DNA of 64,000 nt, taken from the NCBI GenBank assembly GCA_964534565.1, contig CAZHON010000001.1, forward strand, positions 496,001 through 560,000, in the 5' to 3' direction. Each line of letters starts with the position of its first letter. Position 1 is the stretch's first letter. The position numbers and the translations under genes are program-made. Origin of the DNA: CAZHON01 sp964534565 (GTDB lineage Bacteria > Patescibacteriota > Gracilibacteria > Peribacterales > Peribacteraceae). A model generated the notes under the pieces. That model saw nothing but the letters and a program-made list of their open reading frames with translations. It was not told the DNA's origin and searched no databases. Shown here one piece after another: positions 24,104 to 33,150 of the stretch.

Positions 24104-26728
24104 TTACACAGTAATAATACGCGAAGGTGCACTACCAGCAGTTTGTTCAATAAATTCTTCTAAGAGTTTTTTCTCTTCTGAAGGAGTAAATAAATTTGAA
24201 AGAAAATATTGTGCAAGGGAGTGTAATTCTCCGACGTTAAACAAACCTAATACCGTGTCGAAGCTAAAGCCACGAGCTATTCTTTTTGCCTTTTTACCAT
24301 CTGCCTCTAATTCTGTTTTTCTACTATGTTTGAGTAGACTTATAAAGTTTTGCAAGTCATCTAGAAGAGGCATGGCATAAGAAACTACCCTCTCTTTATT
24401 TGTATCATCTACTGACCAATTTGTTGCCCATTGCCACAAAACCAGTCCCCATTCGCTATCATCAAGCGCCTTGAATATATCTTTTCGACCTTGAATAAAC
24501 TCTTTTTCCATTCTTTCAGAAGCCATTTTTCTTATTTTTTCAGTGTCCGCAGCTTCATAAACATTATAAATACTGCCGCCACGAGAACGTTTGCAATGAA
24601 GGACTAACTCGGCAATAAAATAAATATCAGTACAACGACGAATAATTGCATGAATAAAGTTCTCAATTTCTCCTTTTTCAAAACAGTCATTAAGTAGCCA
24701 TAAAAGTAAGGTATTTGCTTTATCAAATTCAGAATCCCAAAAATTTTCTCTTCCTTCTTTTGAAAAAAGAGAAAGATTTTCAAATATTACAATAATAATG
24801 TTTTGCGCAACTTTCTTTGGAATTTTATCAGTGAAAGCGACAAATTCAGAAAGTAATTTTTTAAGTTCTTTTCGAATTTTTATTTCATTTAAATCATTAA
24901 GGATAGCGGTTTGCATTTCTGTCTCGGAACTAAATTCCTGCCATTTTTTTATAAAATTAGTTAATTCTTCATGCGATATCTCGAGCTTTGGCACAATTAA
25001 CGTAAAGTACTTTCTATAAAAGTCTGGATGACATAATCGCTTGTTTTGTAGCGCCTCTAGTCTTTCGATTCGACCAAAAGTTGAACCTTTAAGGGCTAGA
25101 CGGGAAATATTTGATATTTCATTAAGAATTTCTCTCAATATTCTTTTTTTAGTTACATCTTTTATTTCATTTAAAATTTCTTCTAAATGCTCTTTAACTA
25201 ATTCATTTTTCCTGTCTCGATCTGCACCAAAAGCAAATGGTGAAACAAAATAAGTATGATCACTCCACTCTAAATTAATGTAATACCATGGATTTTTCCA
25301 AATATCTTCATAGGCATGCGGGAAGAATACTTTGAGAACTTCTAATAACAAGAAATCTGGAAGATAAACTTCAGTAAGTATTGAGGGATAACTCGAAAAT
25401 AAACTATTTAAATAACGCTTTACAGCACGCAAATTTACAAATATTCCTCGAAGTTGTCGAATGTAGAAGGGCTCAAACTCAGCTGTATATGCTTCTCTTT
25501 CTCTGTCTGGAATAGGCAAACTTTCAAAGAATTCTTTTAGCTGATTCTCTACAAACAAATCGATATTGTATCGATCAATACCTGGAAGACGAATTGGTTT
25601 CTGGACAATTTTATCCAAGTAGGCAGGATCAGTATCTTTTGCTAATTTTCTACGCACTTCTCCAACGTCATAGCTTAACAAGAAAATTGTATTTTTAAAT
25701 TTTGCATTAGCTCGAACAATTCTAAAAACTAATTTCATTTCGTTTAATTGCAATCGATCTATCTCATCAATAATTATAAGAATTTTTTTACCGGTTGTTT
25801 TAATATATTCTTCCAAATTTTCTTTCATGTCTTCTAAAGATTCACTTGGAAATACATTAAGAGAAATACCCCAATTAGATGTTCCTTTGGAAATATTTTG
25901 CTGATACCTCTTAAATGCGTTTTTTATTCTGGTTAAAATAAAACGCTTACTAATAGCCTGTTCAATGTTTGAATAAAATGCCTTTAAAATTGTTTCAGAT
26001 TTTTCATAAATCCATGGATCAAAATGAACGATAATAAATTTATCTTCTTTTTTTGCTTCTTTCATTAACATTTGAATAACAGAAGACTTCCCCTCTCCCC
26101 AACTGCCTTCAAGTCCAAATACAAAGGATTCCAAAGAATTTAAATTCTCTATTTCTTTGTAAAGATTTGTTACAAATTTTTCTCTATTTAGCAAATCATG
26201 TTTAAAGGATGCGATAGGATTATCTGCTAATGGATGAGGAGATATTTCTTTTTCTTCAATTTCCTTTTCAGGACAAAGACATTGAAAATATGTAAATAAG
26301 AACCAGGAAAGCAATATTACTGAAGAAATTAATATGAATACACGAAACGTAGGATTGCTATGAGATAATTCCTGTAATGCAGCAGGACGAAAAAGAAAAT
26401 AATTAAGAATTGTAAAAACGATGAATAGTACAATCGAATCAATATAAATAAACCTAGTTAGAACTAATTGGTTTGTTTCTCGATATTTTTTCCATAAAGA
26501 TGTAATCTGACTTGTTATCAGTAATAAAAATCCGAGTAGAGAAAGTACCCCTAAATATTTTTCGTCTGAAAGATTAGAAATATTTTTAAAAAAATGATGA
26601 TCGGAAAGGTATGAGTGTCCAAATAAAACTAGAAAGGCACTCATGCAATAAACTGCAATAATCTCTGGAATGTGTGAAAACAAATATTTTAATAGAAAAC
26701 CGATACGATATTTCACATCGCTAAACAT
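24104..26728 (-). CDS. KAP family membrane P-loop NTPase, AT-rich, probably acquired
   Basis: 874 residues from the ATG at 26728 (a TTG at 26746 is the alternative, but sits 2 bases after TATAAT). Four transmembrane helices (about 20-42, 58-80, 95-115, 127-148), then a KAP P-loop domain: Walker A GSWGEGKSS (about 208-216), HFDPW (235-239), Walker B ILIIIDEIDRL (316-326), and a long helical C-terminal region. KAP NTPases are sporadic in bacteria and some (PifA of plasmid F) exclude phages. The gene is far more AT-rich than everything around it and ends 10 bases from the 3' end of tRNA-Ile. Horizontal origin and a defence role are inferences. Confidence 0.88.
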   Translation of the reverse strand: MFSDVKYRIGFLLKYLFSHIPEIIAVYCMSAFLVLFGHSYLSDHHFFKNISNLSDEKYLGVLSLLGFLLLITSQITSLWKKYRETNQLVLTRFIYIDSIVLFIVFTILNYFLFRPAALQELSHSNPTFRVFILISSVILLSWFLFTYFQCLCPEKEIEEKEISPHPLADNPIASFKHDLLNREKFVTNLYKEIENLNSLESFVFGLEGSWGEGKSSVIQMLMKEAKKEDKFIIVHFDPWIYEKSETILKAFYSNIEQAISKRFILTRIKNAFKRYQQNISKGTSNWGISLNVFPSESLEDMKENLEEYIKTTGKKILIIIDEIDRLQLNEMKLVFRIVRANAKFKNTIFLLSYDVGEVRRKLAKDTDPAYLDKIVQKPIRLPGIDRYNIDLFVENQLKEFFESLPIPDREREAYTAEFEPFYIRQLRGIFVNLRAVKRYLNSLFSSYPSILTEVYLPDFLLLEVLKVFFPHAYEDIWKNPWYYINLEWSDHTYFVSPFAFGADRDRKNELVKEHLEEILNEIKDVTKKRILREILNEISNISRLALKGSTFGRIERLEALQNKRLCHPDFYRKYFTLIVPKLEISHEELTNFIKKWQEFSSETEMQTAILNDLNEIKIRKELKKLLSEFVAFTDKIPKKVAQNIIIVIFENLSLFSKEGRENFWDSEFDKANTLLLWLLNDCFEKGEIENFIHAIIRRCTDIYFIAELVLHCKRSRGGSIYNVYEAADTEKIRKMASERMEKEFIQGRKDIFKALDDSEWGLVLWQWATNWSVDDTNKERVVSYAMPLLDDLQNFISLLKHSRKTELEADGKKAKRIARGFSFDTVLGLFNVGELHSLAQYFLSNLFTPSEEKKLLEEFIEQTAGSAPSRIITV

Positions 26729-26798
26729 ATGTTGCAAAACATACAATAATTATAAGAAAATACCAATATTCTGATTTTATAATTAAGAGCAATAAACA

Positions 26799-26822
26799 CC
26801 ACCCCCAGTTTCCCAGGGGTGG
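26799..26822 (-). terminator. terminator after the anti-sigma gene
   Basis: Stem CCACCCC/GGGGTGG with a 9-10-base loop; the minus strand continues GTGTTTATT. Lies between the KAP gene's start and the end of the anti-sigma-like gene. Confidence 0.7.
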
Positions 26823-26849
26823 CATTTCGTACGCGCGGAGACGTAGGTA

Positions 26850-28355
26850 TTACATTCGGATGTTATCCATCAGTGGCATTGGCACTCCGTTTCCACCCTG
26901 CTGTTCCAGAATCTCTTTCGAGAGGGGAACAATCACCTTCGATGGGTAGTACGTGTACTCTGGCGTGTTTCCCGTTGCATTCATGACCGGGAAGACGAGC
27001 GATGGAACGAGGAGTTCGTCGTTCACACCCGTCGTGTAGCGGTAGAACACAGCGTAGGAGATTGTCGGTTCACCCAATGTCACATTGACCGTGTTCACCT
27101 TCATGTCACGTGGCATGGAGTCGATTGCGAAGCGATTTTGCGTGTTGAGGTACTTCATCACCTCGGCCTGGTCGGTCACTCCTGCGTACTGCGACTTCTG
27201 GTAGCTGCGGTCGGTAATACCCCACACGTCGCTGACGCGGTTGTGTTTGACGCTTACACCAACGCTGATTCCGCTCTTGCCACCTCCTTGGTCATAGACC
27301 GCTTGATCGTTGATGAGGAGTGGGAAGATAACGCGCACGACGTCGGGAATGTAGACGGTGGACTTGTCTGTGCTGCGGTCGTACTCACGGCGCCAGCTGT
27401 TGTCGACTTCAGGGGCCCCATAGTGATCGAGATCGATGGCGTGGTCCTTCAAGAACTTTGTCGCGATCGAGATCATTTCGCTGTCTGCCTTAATGTCATC
27501 AATTTTGACGGCTTCGTTGCGGTAGCACTGTTCCGTCTGGCATTTGGACTGTGGCCACTGGTCCCACAGCTGGTTCAAGCTGACGCTGCCATCGAAGAAG
27601 TTCACGAACACCTGGTACCCAAACGGCTGGTGTTGCGAGAAGCTGATCGAATCCATTGTTGCGCCTCCAAAGGAACTGAGGTCTACGGTTCCGAGGTTGA
27701 AGCTACCGAGCAAACTCGAGAGCGACATCGACTTTCCGGAGGTGTTTTTCTTATACACATCGACGGTGTCCTTCAGGCCCTCGATGGAACCCGAGAAGGA
27801 GTACTGAAATTGTGTCATCGGGTACGGCATGATCTTCATGTCCATCGTTGCCGTATTGGCAGGAGCATCGGCAGGCATTGGTGAAATAATTCCACCACCG
27901 CCACCCATTCCCATGGCTGGTCCTCCGCCACCACTCTGTGGGCGAGCGGAAACAGTTGGGTTCACGGGATTGACCTGTGTTGTTGCAAGCTCACCAAATG
28001 CCTCGCGACCGGCGTCTTCAACCTTGTAGGTGAAGAGGGGCGTCTGAACGCCTGCAGGCTTGGAATCCTTGGGGAAGGCGTAGTACGCCATCGGGAGCAA
28101 GACCGCGACTGCCACAGCGCCACCGAAGGCATAGAACAGGCCCTGGAAGCGTGAGGGGGCTTCGTCTGCGGACAATGTGGCTGCATGACTTTGCAACTGC
28201 ATACGGAGCGTCTGGACGAAGTCCTTGTCCGGCGCAATACCGGGGTCGCTCGCGAGCATTTGTTCGATCAGAGGAACAAGCTCGTCTTCATGAGTGGCAA
28301 GATCGGGATCAATCTCATACAGCTCTTTCAGAAATGTTTTCACGTTTGCTTTCAT
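26850..28355 (-). CDS. putative membrane-bound anti-sigma factor with large outer domain
   Basis: 501 residues. A cytoplasmic helical N-terminus (1-70), one transmembrane segment (about 72-92), a Gly/Met/Pro-rich linker (about 135-165) and a 330-residue outer domain with no family I can name. Its ATG overlaps the stop of the ECF sigma gene (ATGA), the classic arrangement of a sigma factor with its membrane anti-sigma. No zinc-binding HxxxCxxC motif is present in the N-terminus, so it is not a canonical ZAS-type anti-sigma; the role is inferred from context. Confidence 0.65.
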   Translation of the reverse strand: MKANVKTFLKELYEIDPDLATHEDELVPLIEQMLASDPGIAPDKDFVQTLRMQLQSHAATLSADEAPSRFQGLFYAFGGAVAVAVLLPMAYYAFPKDSKPAGVQTPLFTYKVEDAGREAFGELATTQVNPVNPTVSARPQSGGGGPAMGMGGGGGIISPMPADAPANTATMDMKIMPYPMTQFQYSFSGSIEGLKDTVDVYKKNTSGKSMSLSSLLGSFNLGTVDLSSFGGATMDSISFSQHQPFGYQVFVNFFDGSVSLNQLWDQWPQSKCQTEQCYRNEAVKIDDIKADSEMISIATKFLKDHAIDLDHYGAPEVDNSWRREYDRSTDKSTVYIPDVVRVIFPLLINDQAVYDQGGGKSGISVGVSVKHNRVSDVWGITDRSYQKSQYAGVTDQAEVMKYLNTQNRFAIDSMPRDMKVNTVNVTLGEPTISYAVFYRYTTGVNDELLVPSLVFPVMNATGNTPEYTYYPSKVIVPLSKEILEQQGGNGVPMPLMDNIRM

Positions 28356-28918
28356 AGAGAGAAGGGGAAAAGAAATAGGAGTAAAAGGGAGGGCATCTTT
28401 CCGCGAAGGTCGGAAAGTGCGCGAGAGAAAATCATTTTGCAGTTCGCTTCTGATTTATCAGTCAGCTCTGCAATTTCTTTGTAGGAAAGTCCTTCCCAAA
28501 TTCTTAAGAGCACAATTTCTCGTTGTGAAGCCTTGAGAGTGGAGAGTGCTTTGTGCAGTTCTTTCGCGTTGATGGACTGTTCAGTCCCAAGACTGACAAC
28601 CTCATCACTCGGCAGGTCCCACACTGTTTCGATATCAATCGACTTTCGTGACGGGTCACGGTAGTGATCGAAAAGCTTGTTTCGTGCGATGCGATAGAGC
28701 CATGCGCGCAGCTCTCCTTTGGAAGGATTGAATGAACGGATCGATTCCATTGCCTTCATGAATGTGGCACTCGTCAGGTCCTCGGCCGTCTGGCGCACAA
28801 GGCACCGACGTAACAAGTAGCGATAGATCGCATCGACATGCGCGGTATAGATGGGGTCAAACTGTTGCAGTTGCCCGTTTTGGCATGCCTCAATGGCTGC
28901 GAGTTCCTGGGAATCCAT
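28352..28918 (-). CDS. ECF-type RNA polymerase sigma factor
   Basis: 188 residues. Region 2 (about 20-95: IYRYLLRRC, AEDLTSATFMKAM, LRAWLYRIARNKLFDHYR) and region 4 (about 125-178: LSTLKASQREIVLLRIWEGLSYKEIAELT and a helix-turn-helix) with no region 3, the layout of ECF sigma factors. It is translationally coupled to the membrane protein downstream, which probably holds it inactive until an envelope signal. The leader before ATG 28918 is pyrimidine-rich. Confidence 0.93.
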   Translation of the reverse strand: MDSQELAAIEACQNGQLQQFDPIYTAHVDAIYRYLLRRCLVRQTAEDLTSATFMKAMESIRSFNPSKGELRAWLYRIARNKLFDHYRDPSRKSIDIETVWDLPSDEVVSLGTEQSINAKELHKALSTLKASQREIVLLRIWEGLSYKEIAELTDKSEANCKMIFSRALSDLRGKMPSLLLLFLFPFSL

Positions 28919-29025
28919 AGAAAGGAAATTGAAGAGTAGGTCCTACACACTGTATTACGGATGAGAGTGAGAAAGGTAACAGAAAAGAAATCTGCCCTCC
29001 TTGACCCTCGTGCTATGCTTTTCGA

Positions 29026-29232
29026 ATGAATTGGATAGACAAAGCAGTTGACGACCAAGGGGAAAATTTTGATATTTTTGTGCAAATTGAGCGCACACCA
29101 GGGGTAAACGCGATGGCGTACGGCAGAGATATTATCGTGTGGATTTCCGATGAATCTATTCGTAATGCAGTCGGAGACCTCCTGATGCAAACAGGAAATA
29201 CCTGGAAAATCGAAATAGGAGAAGGTCCATGA
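29026..29232 (+). CDS. small protein of unknown function
   Basis: 68 residues, acidic, with two or three strand/helix elements. TATGCT ends 6 bases before the ATG, the leaderless pattern seen for other genes here, which supports it as real. Convergent with rplI (21-base gap). No family recognised. Confidence 0.6.
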   Translation: MNWIDKAVDDQGENFDIFVQIERTPGVNAMAYGRDIIVWISDESIRNAVGDLLMQTGNTWKIEIGEGP

Positions 29233-29253
29233 AGACGCTCCTTCGAATGAAAA

Positions 29254-29709
29254 TTACTTCGCTGCTCCTTCTGCCTTCACAACGACGGTGACGGCCTGAG
29301 CCTGGTCGCCAAGGCGAACAGTAACGCTGTGGCTGCCCACGGTCTTGATGTGCTCTGGAAGTTCGATGTTGTCCTCGGAGACTTCGACAGAAAGCTGCTT
29401 CTGAAGTTCCTCGACAATGTTCTTCTCGGTGATTGCTGCGTAGAGCTTGCCCACTTTGCTTGCCTTCTTCGTAAGGAGAATTTGCTTGCCTGCGATTGCA
29501 GCGAGGAGGTTCGTCTTTGCTGCGCGCTCCTGCTCACGCTCTGCCAAACGGACGCGGATCTTCTCTGCGTACTGCTTGCGAACGAGTGGAGTTGCGACCA
29601 ATGCCATGCGGCGAGGCAACAAAAAATTCATTGCATAACCGTCTCCCACCACGAGGATGTCATTCTTGCGGCCGACGTTTGGTACATCCTGAAGGAGAAG
29701 AACTTCCAT
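29254..29709 (-). CDS. rplI: ribosomal protein bL9
   Basis: 151 residues, normal length. N-terminal bL9 domain (MEVLLLQDVPNVGRKNDILVVGDGYAMNFLLPR), long connecting helix (about 45-80) and C-terminal domain (QLSVEVSEDNIELPEHIKTVGSHSVTVRLG). It binds 23S rRNA at the base of the L1 stalk. bL9 is reported missing from several CPR lineages, so its presence helps narrow the taxon. It is a single gene, not in the rpsF-ssb-rpsR-rplI operon. Confidence 0.97.
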   Translation of the reverse strand: MEVLLLQDVPNVGRKNDILVVGDGYAMNFLLPRRMALVATPLVRKQYAEKIRVRLAEREQERAAKTNLLAAIAGKQILLTKKASKVGKLYAAITEKNIVEELQKQLSVEVSEDNIELPEHIKTVGSHSVTVRLGDQAQAVTVVVKAEGAAK

Positions 29710-29767
29710 GGGTTTGCGAAAGCCGAGAGAATTTACCCAAGGAACAGAGTCCCGTCAATGCCTAACC

Positions 29768-32074
29768 CTAGAGGGAACTGGTTCCCGACCCGGTAGCGGG
29801 TACTTTGACCGATCCGGAGCCGGAATCGGCATCATTTGGAGCAGAAGAACCGCTTAGAAAGTGCATCATCCAGCCAAAAAAGTCGGACCAACCGGTACCG
29901 GCCTTGAAGACGCGATCTTCCTTCACGTACCAGTGGTCCAGTGACAGGAAGCGGTCGGAGTGGAGGGAAAGTGCACCCAAATCGATTCCCAGAATGTCGC
30001 CGTCGTGGGCAAATGTGTAGGTAGGGGAGTAGAGCGTGATCGCCGGTACATCGCGCTTCAATGTGTCGCGCAATCGGGTGAGGGTGTTGAGGCGCTCCTT
30101 CTCGTCTGATGTGCGACGAATGGTTTCCAAGAGAGCATCTGCTTCAAGCGAGCTGTACTGGGACAAGTTATAGGCATCGAGACGCAAATCGTTGCGATTC
30201 TGTGTCGTCTTCTGCACGCCGCTGGAGTGCCAGTAGGGGTAACTGTCGAGGTTATCGAGCAACGACTGACCGAAGAGGAGAACATCGTAGTCGCGACTGA
30301 GCATGCGCTCTTCGAACACTTTGCGATCGGCAGGGACTTCGACCGACACGTCGACTCCCAACTGTTTCCATTGAGCGGCAATCAAATCGGCAACTTGCTT
30401 GTACTGCTCGGGGGCGGGACTGGTGAGGAGCGTGACATGCAACTGTTGCCCCTGGTCATTCACGCGTGTTCCGACCGGGTCGGTGTGCAATCGCTTCCGC
30501 AAAAAGCCGCCGTCGAGAGCCATGTCCTTCACCGTAATGCGCTGGTCCACCGGCAACGCATCACCCTTGGACTTGAGGAACTGTTCGACAATCATTTGCT
30601 CCGTCGTTGCCTTCTCAAAATCTTTCGCATTCGTCGTACGCAACAAGAACCCCGAATCGAGCGTGCGACCGTCGGTCTCGACCAACTTCAACTGGTTCAT
30701 ACCGACGCGCAGCGAGCCTGTTCCGCCGTGTGTGGGCAGTGCGGCAATCCATGAACCGCTTTCACTTGGGTTGATTTGCAAACGGACGCCGTTCAACTTC
30801 GCTCCAGTCGATACGCGCAGCAACGAACCGGTGACCGTCAGCTGCGACCCCGTATCGAGCAACGCCACGGGCGCGATATGGAAAATTCCCACCGCATTCG
30901 CTTCGCGCTGTTCAAGCAGTCGCTGCAGGTGGAGCTTCTCGGGGAAGTACCACTGCGACTCGAAGAGGGCTCCTTGTGCTGCAGCCTGGTCGAAGTGGTA
31001 GCGCCAGTCGGCACTGTTGATTTCGAGAAGGGGAGTGTCGACAATGACCGATTCATGAATCGCATCGGCAATCGCCTGTTTGTTCGTTCCAAGCTGCAAA
31101 CCCAAACGCAATTTTTGATCGGTCAAATTCTTGTGATCCAAGTTGAAGAACAGCGCGACGTACTGAGGGAGTGTGTAGACGCTGCCCACCATGTGCTGGG
31201 GAACGACGGGAATTCCCTTGTCGTTCCTGGGCGCCAAACGAAGTCCCTGAAGGCTGTTGAGGTCGGAGAGGAGAGAAGGGAAGTCAGGGAAGATGCGGAA
31301 GACGACGCGATCGAGGCGCTGGACCGGACCAACCGTGCGATCGAATCGCTCGAGTGTGACCTCGGTACTCAAATCGGTCTGCACCAAGCTGCGCATTTTG
31401 TATGGGCCCGCTCCAATCGGTTTGAACCCAAAATCGAGCGTCTGATCGAGGCGATCGACGGGAATTCCTTCGAATGCATTCTTAGGAACAAGACCGAGTG
31501 TGAGGTTGCTGGGGAAGAAGCTGTAGGGAGTTTCCAACTGGAACTGGACCGTGCGGTCATCGACCTTTGTCATCGTCACCCCGCGAAAGTTCTGGCGCAG
31601 CAAACTGTTCGGGAACTTGGGGTCTTGCACGGTTTGGAACGTGAAGAGCACATCGTCCGCCGTCACAGGATGTGGTTTTTCTTTCGTGGAGTCTTGCCAG
31701 TTCACGTTCTCCTTCAGCGTCAGTTTGTAGAAGCGACCATCGGCACTGCGCTTCATGGTGGCAAGATCTTCCTCAATGCGTTTCGTCTGCGGGTTATATT
31801 TCATGAGTCCCGCAAACACCAACGACACAATGTCGCGGTTCACATCGTTCTGCACGATGAACCAGGGGTTCAGCGGCTGCAACACTCCCACCGATCCTTC
31901 GATGTACGTTCCTCCTGTCGCCGGCACCAGCACCGTATTCTCACGATAGAAAATGAAGAGCAGCGTCACGAGACTTCCTACAAAGGCGATGCTGAAGACC
32001 AGCAGCAACCTTCGCTCTAGGCGAACATACCCCGCCGCGATGGCCTGGAGGACCTGGAGGAGGAAACGTCGCAT
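29768..32074 (-). CDS. membrane-anchored extracellular solute-binding protein, family 5
   Basis: 768 residues. One N-terminal transmembrane anchor (about 22-44) and no lipobox, then a peptide/nickel-type SBP fold: GGTYIEGSVGVLQPLNPW, VFAGLMKYNP, KENVNWQD, TADDVLFTFQ, PIGAGPYK, and a late YPYWHSSGVQ plus ASxSLARxxRDVPAIxLYSP-like segment. About residues 355-490 look like an inserted beta-rich domain interrupting the second lobe. Such proteins bring oligopeptides to ABC importers, but no permease or ATPase gene is adjacent. secG lies 4 bases upstream in the same operon. Confidence 0.85.
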   Translation of the reverse strand: MRRFLLQVLQAIAAGYVRLERRLLLVFSIAFVGSLVTLLFIFYRENTVLVPATGGTYIEGSVGVLQPLNPWFIVQNDVNRDIVSLVFAGLMKYNPQTKRIEEDLATMKRSADGRFYKLTLKENVNWQDSTKEKPHPVTADDVLFTFQTVQDPKFPNSLLRQNFRGVTMTKVDDRTVQFQLETPYSFFPSNLTLGLVPKNAFEGIPVDRLDQTLDFGFKPIGAGPYKMRSLVQTDLSTEVTLERFDRTVGPVQRLDRVVFRIFPDFPSLLSDLNSLQGLRLAPRNDKGIPVVPQHMVGSVYTLPQYVALFFNLDHKNLTDQKLRLGLQLGTNKQAIADAIHESVIVDTPLLEINSADWRYHFDQAAAQGALFESQWYFPEKLHLQRLLEQREANAVGIFHIAPVALLDTGSQLTVTGSLLRVSTGAKLNGVRLQINPSESGSWIAALPTHGGTGSLRVGMNQLKLVETDGRTLDSGFLLRTTNAKDFEKATTEQMIVEQFLKSKGDALPVDQRITVKDMALDGGFLRKRLHTDPVGTRVNDQGQQLHVTLLTSPAPEQYKQVADLIAAQWKQLGVDVSVEVPADRKVFEERMLSRDYDVLLFGQSLLDNLDSYPYWHSSGVQKTTQNRNDLRLDAYNLSQYSSLEADALLETIRRTSDEKERLNTLTRLRDTLKRDVPAITLYSPTYTFAHDGDILGIDLGALSLHSDRFLSLDHWYVKEDRVFKAGTGWSDFFGWMMHFLSGSSAPNDADSGSGSVKVPATGSGTSSL

Positions 32075-32078
32075 GTGT

Positions 32079-32285
32079 TTAGACGTACCAATCGACGATA
32101 ATCAGCGCGAAGAAAAGAATGCTGAGAATGATCGTGCTCTGGAAGAGAACTTTCTCTGCTCCACGGCGTTGGACCTGAACGGAACCAGCACCACCGGAAG
32201 ACGAAAGTCCTGCAGCACGGTGCTGAATGAGAATTGTGGCGATGAGGAGGGCCGCGATCACGGCTTCTGCAATAGTGAAGATCAT
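32079..32285 (-). CDS. secG: preprotein translocase subunit SecG
   Basis: 68 residues from ATG 32285 (a TTG 9 bases upstream is less likely). Two transmembrane helices around a Gly/Ser-rich loop (RAAGLSSSGGAGSVQVQRRGAEK), the SecG signature. Part of the SecYEG channel. TAAACT ends 8 bases before the ATG and TTGCTC lies 17 bases further, so the mRNA is probably leaderless. Confidence 0.92.
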   Translation of the reverse strand: MIFTIAEAVIAALLIATILIQHRAAGLSSSGGAGSVQVQRRGAEKVLFQSTIILSILFFALIIVDWYV

Positions 32286-32308
32286 AGGGCTCAAGTTTAC
32301 TGGAGGAA

Positions 32309-32317
32309 GGGGAGGGG
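32309..32317 (+). repeat. polar 9-mer GGGGAGGGG (copy 5)
   Basis: Fifth copy, within the -35/-10 spacer of the secG promoter, where it cannot be a translation signal. Confidence 0.6.
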
Positions 32318-32358
32318 AGCAAACGGGTTATACGCTCGCCTTTGATAATTATGGAATA

Positions 32359-32386
32359 TTGACTATTTATGTAAATGTTATATTAT
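32359..32386 (+). promoter_or_regulatory. promoter of the 176-residue protein gene
   Basis: TTGACT (32359-32364), 16 bases, TATTAT (32381-32386) in AT-rich DNA; leaves a leader of about 100 bases. Confidence 0.55.
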
Positions 32387-32420
32387 ATAATAAGCTGTTT
32401 TACACCATTGAATGCGCGTG

Positions 32421-32461
32421 AGACAAGCATGGTGAAGATACCGTCTTTAGCATGCTTGTCT
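32421..32461 (+). promoter_or_regulatory. leader hairpin, candidate cis-regulatory RNA element
   Basis: Perfect 11-base inverted repeat AGACAAGCATG ... CATGCTTGTCT with a 19-base loop, inside the leader of the next gene. Followed by TTACT, not a strong T-run. Could be an attenuator, a protein site or an upstream terminator. Confidence 0.55.
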
Positions 32462-32495
32462 TACTAGTCACACGTTCAAACACGGAGAATTCGTT

Positions 32496-33026
32496 ATGAC
32501 GTACCAACCGACCGACAGAAGAATTGTCACTGCGAAACTTGTCCTTCAAATGTTAGGAATCGCAACCGACAGAGAGATCACTGAGAATGCACTTGCATTG
32601 AGCAGCTCCAAACACAGGGAGTTCTTCAATTACATTTGCAACGAAGAAGAGCATCCTATGACATGCATCGAGGGCACTATCTTAAATGACGATGAAACTT
32701 CGTATTTAAGTGGCCCCCAAGGATTGTCTGACGAACAGACAATACTCTATTCATTGACGTTAGATCTCACGATCATCACTTTGCCCTATGGATCTACCAA
32801 GAAGCGAAGTGTACGCATGTTTCATCAAGAAGAAAATTTCTTGGAGTTGGTTTGCGACGTGCTCATCGTCTCAAAAATTTTGGACAATGATCCAGAAAGA
32901 CAACGAATGGTCGCACGATGGATTGTGCAGAAACTCGTTCGTTTGTTTACGAAGTTGAATATGAAGGAATCCGTTTCCCAAGAGAGCTTAGAAACATTTG
33001 AAAAGCTCCAAAGGAATTGGACGTAG
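32496..33026 (+). CDS. protein of unknown function with Shine-Dalgarno and structured leader
   Basis: 176 residues, soluble, mixed alpha/beta with a helical C-terminus; no family recognised. Unlike most genes here it has a GGAG Shine-Dalgarno 8 bases before the ATG, a long leader with a hairpin, and its own terminator: a self-contained unit between secG and tRNA-Val. The different expression signals may point to separate ancestry or tight post-transcriptional control. Confidence 0.65.
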   Translation: MTYQPTDRRIVTAKLVLQMLGIATDREITENALALSSSKHREFFNYICNEEEHPMTCIEGTILNDDETSYLSGPQGLSDEQTILYSLTLDLTIITLPYGSTKKRSVRMFHQEENFLELVCDVLIVSKILDNDPERQRMVARWIVQKLVRLFTKLNMKESVSQESLETFEKLQRNWT

Positions 33027-33052
33027 TGCATACGCATTCGATTAAAATAGCC

Positions 33053-33082
33053 AAACCCTCACTCACATACGAGTGAGGGTTT
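33053..33082 (+). terminator. terminator of the 176-residue protein gene
   Basis: Perfect 12-base stem AAACCCTCACTC/GAGTGAGGGTTT with a 6-base loop; T-run is short. Confidence 0.7.
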
Positions 33083-33150
33083 ACCATAGGTTTTAATTGT
33101 CTAAATCATCGAGCGTTTCCAGAAAGATTTGTGTACTATGCCTCCACTTT

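Noticed and set aside
26799..26822. Right-hand attachment site of an element carrying the KAP gene
   Set aside because: The sequence is a terminator hairpin and does not match the tRNA-Ile 3' end.
30776..32020. A 414-codon open frame on the plus strand
   Set aside because: Antisense to the solute-binding protein gene, with shadow composition and no recognisable motif.
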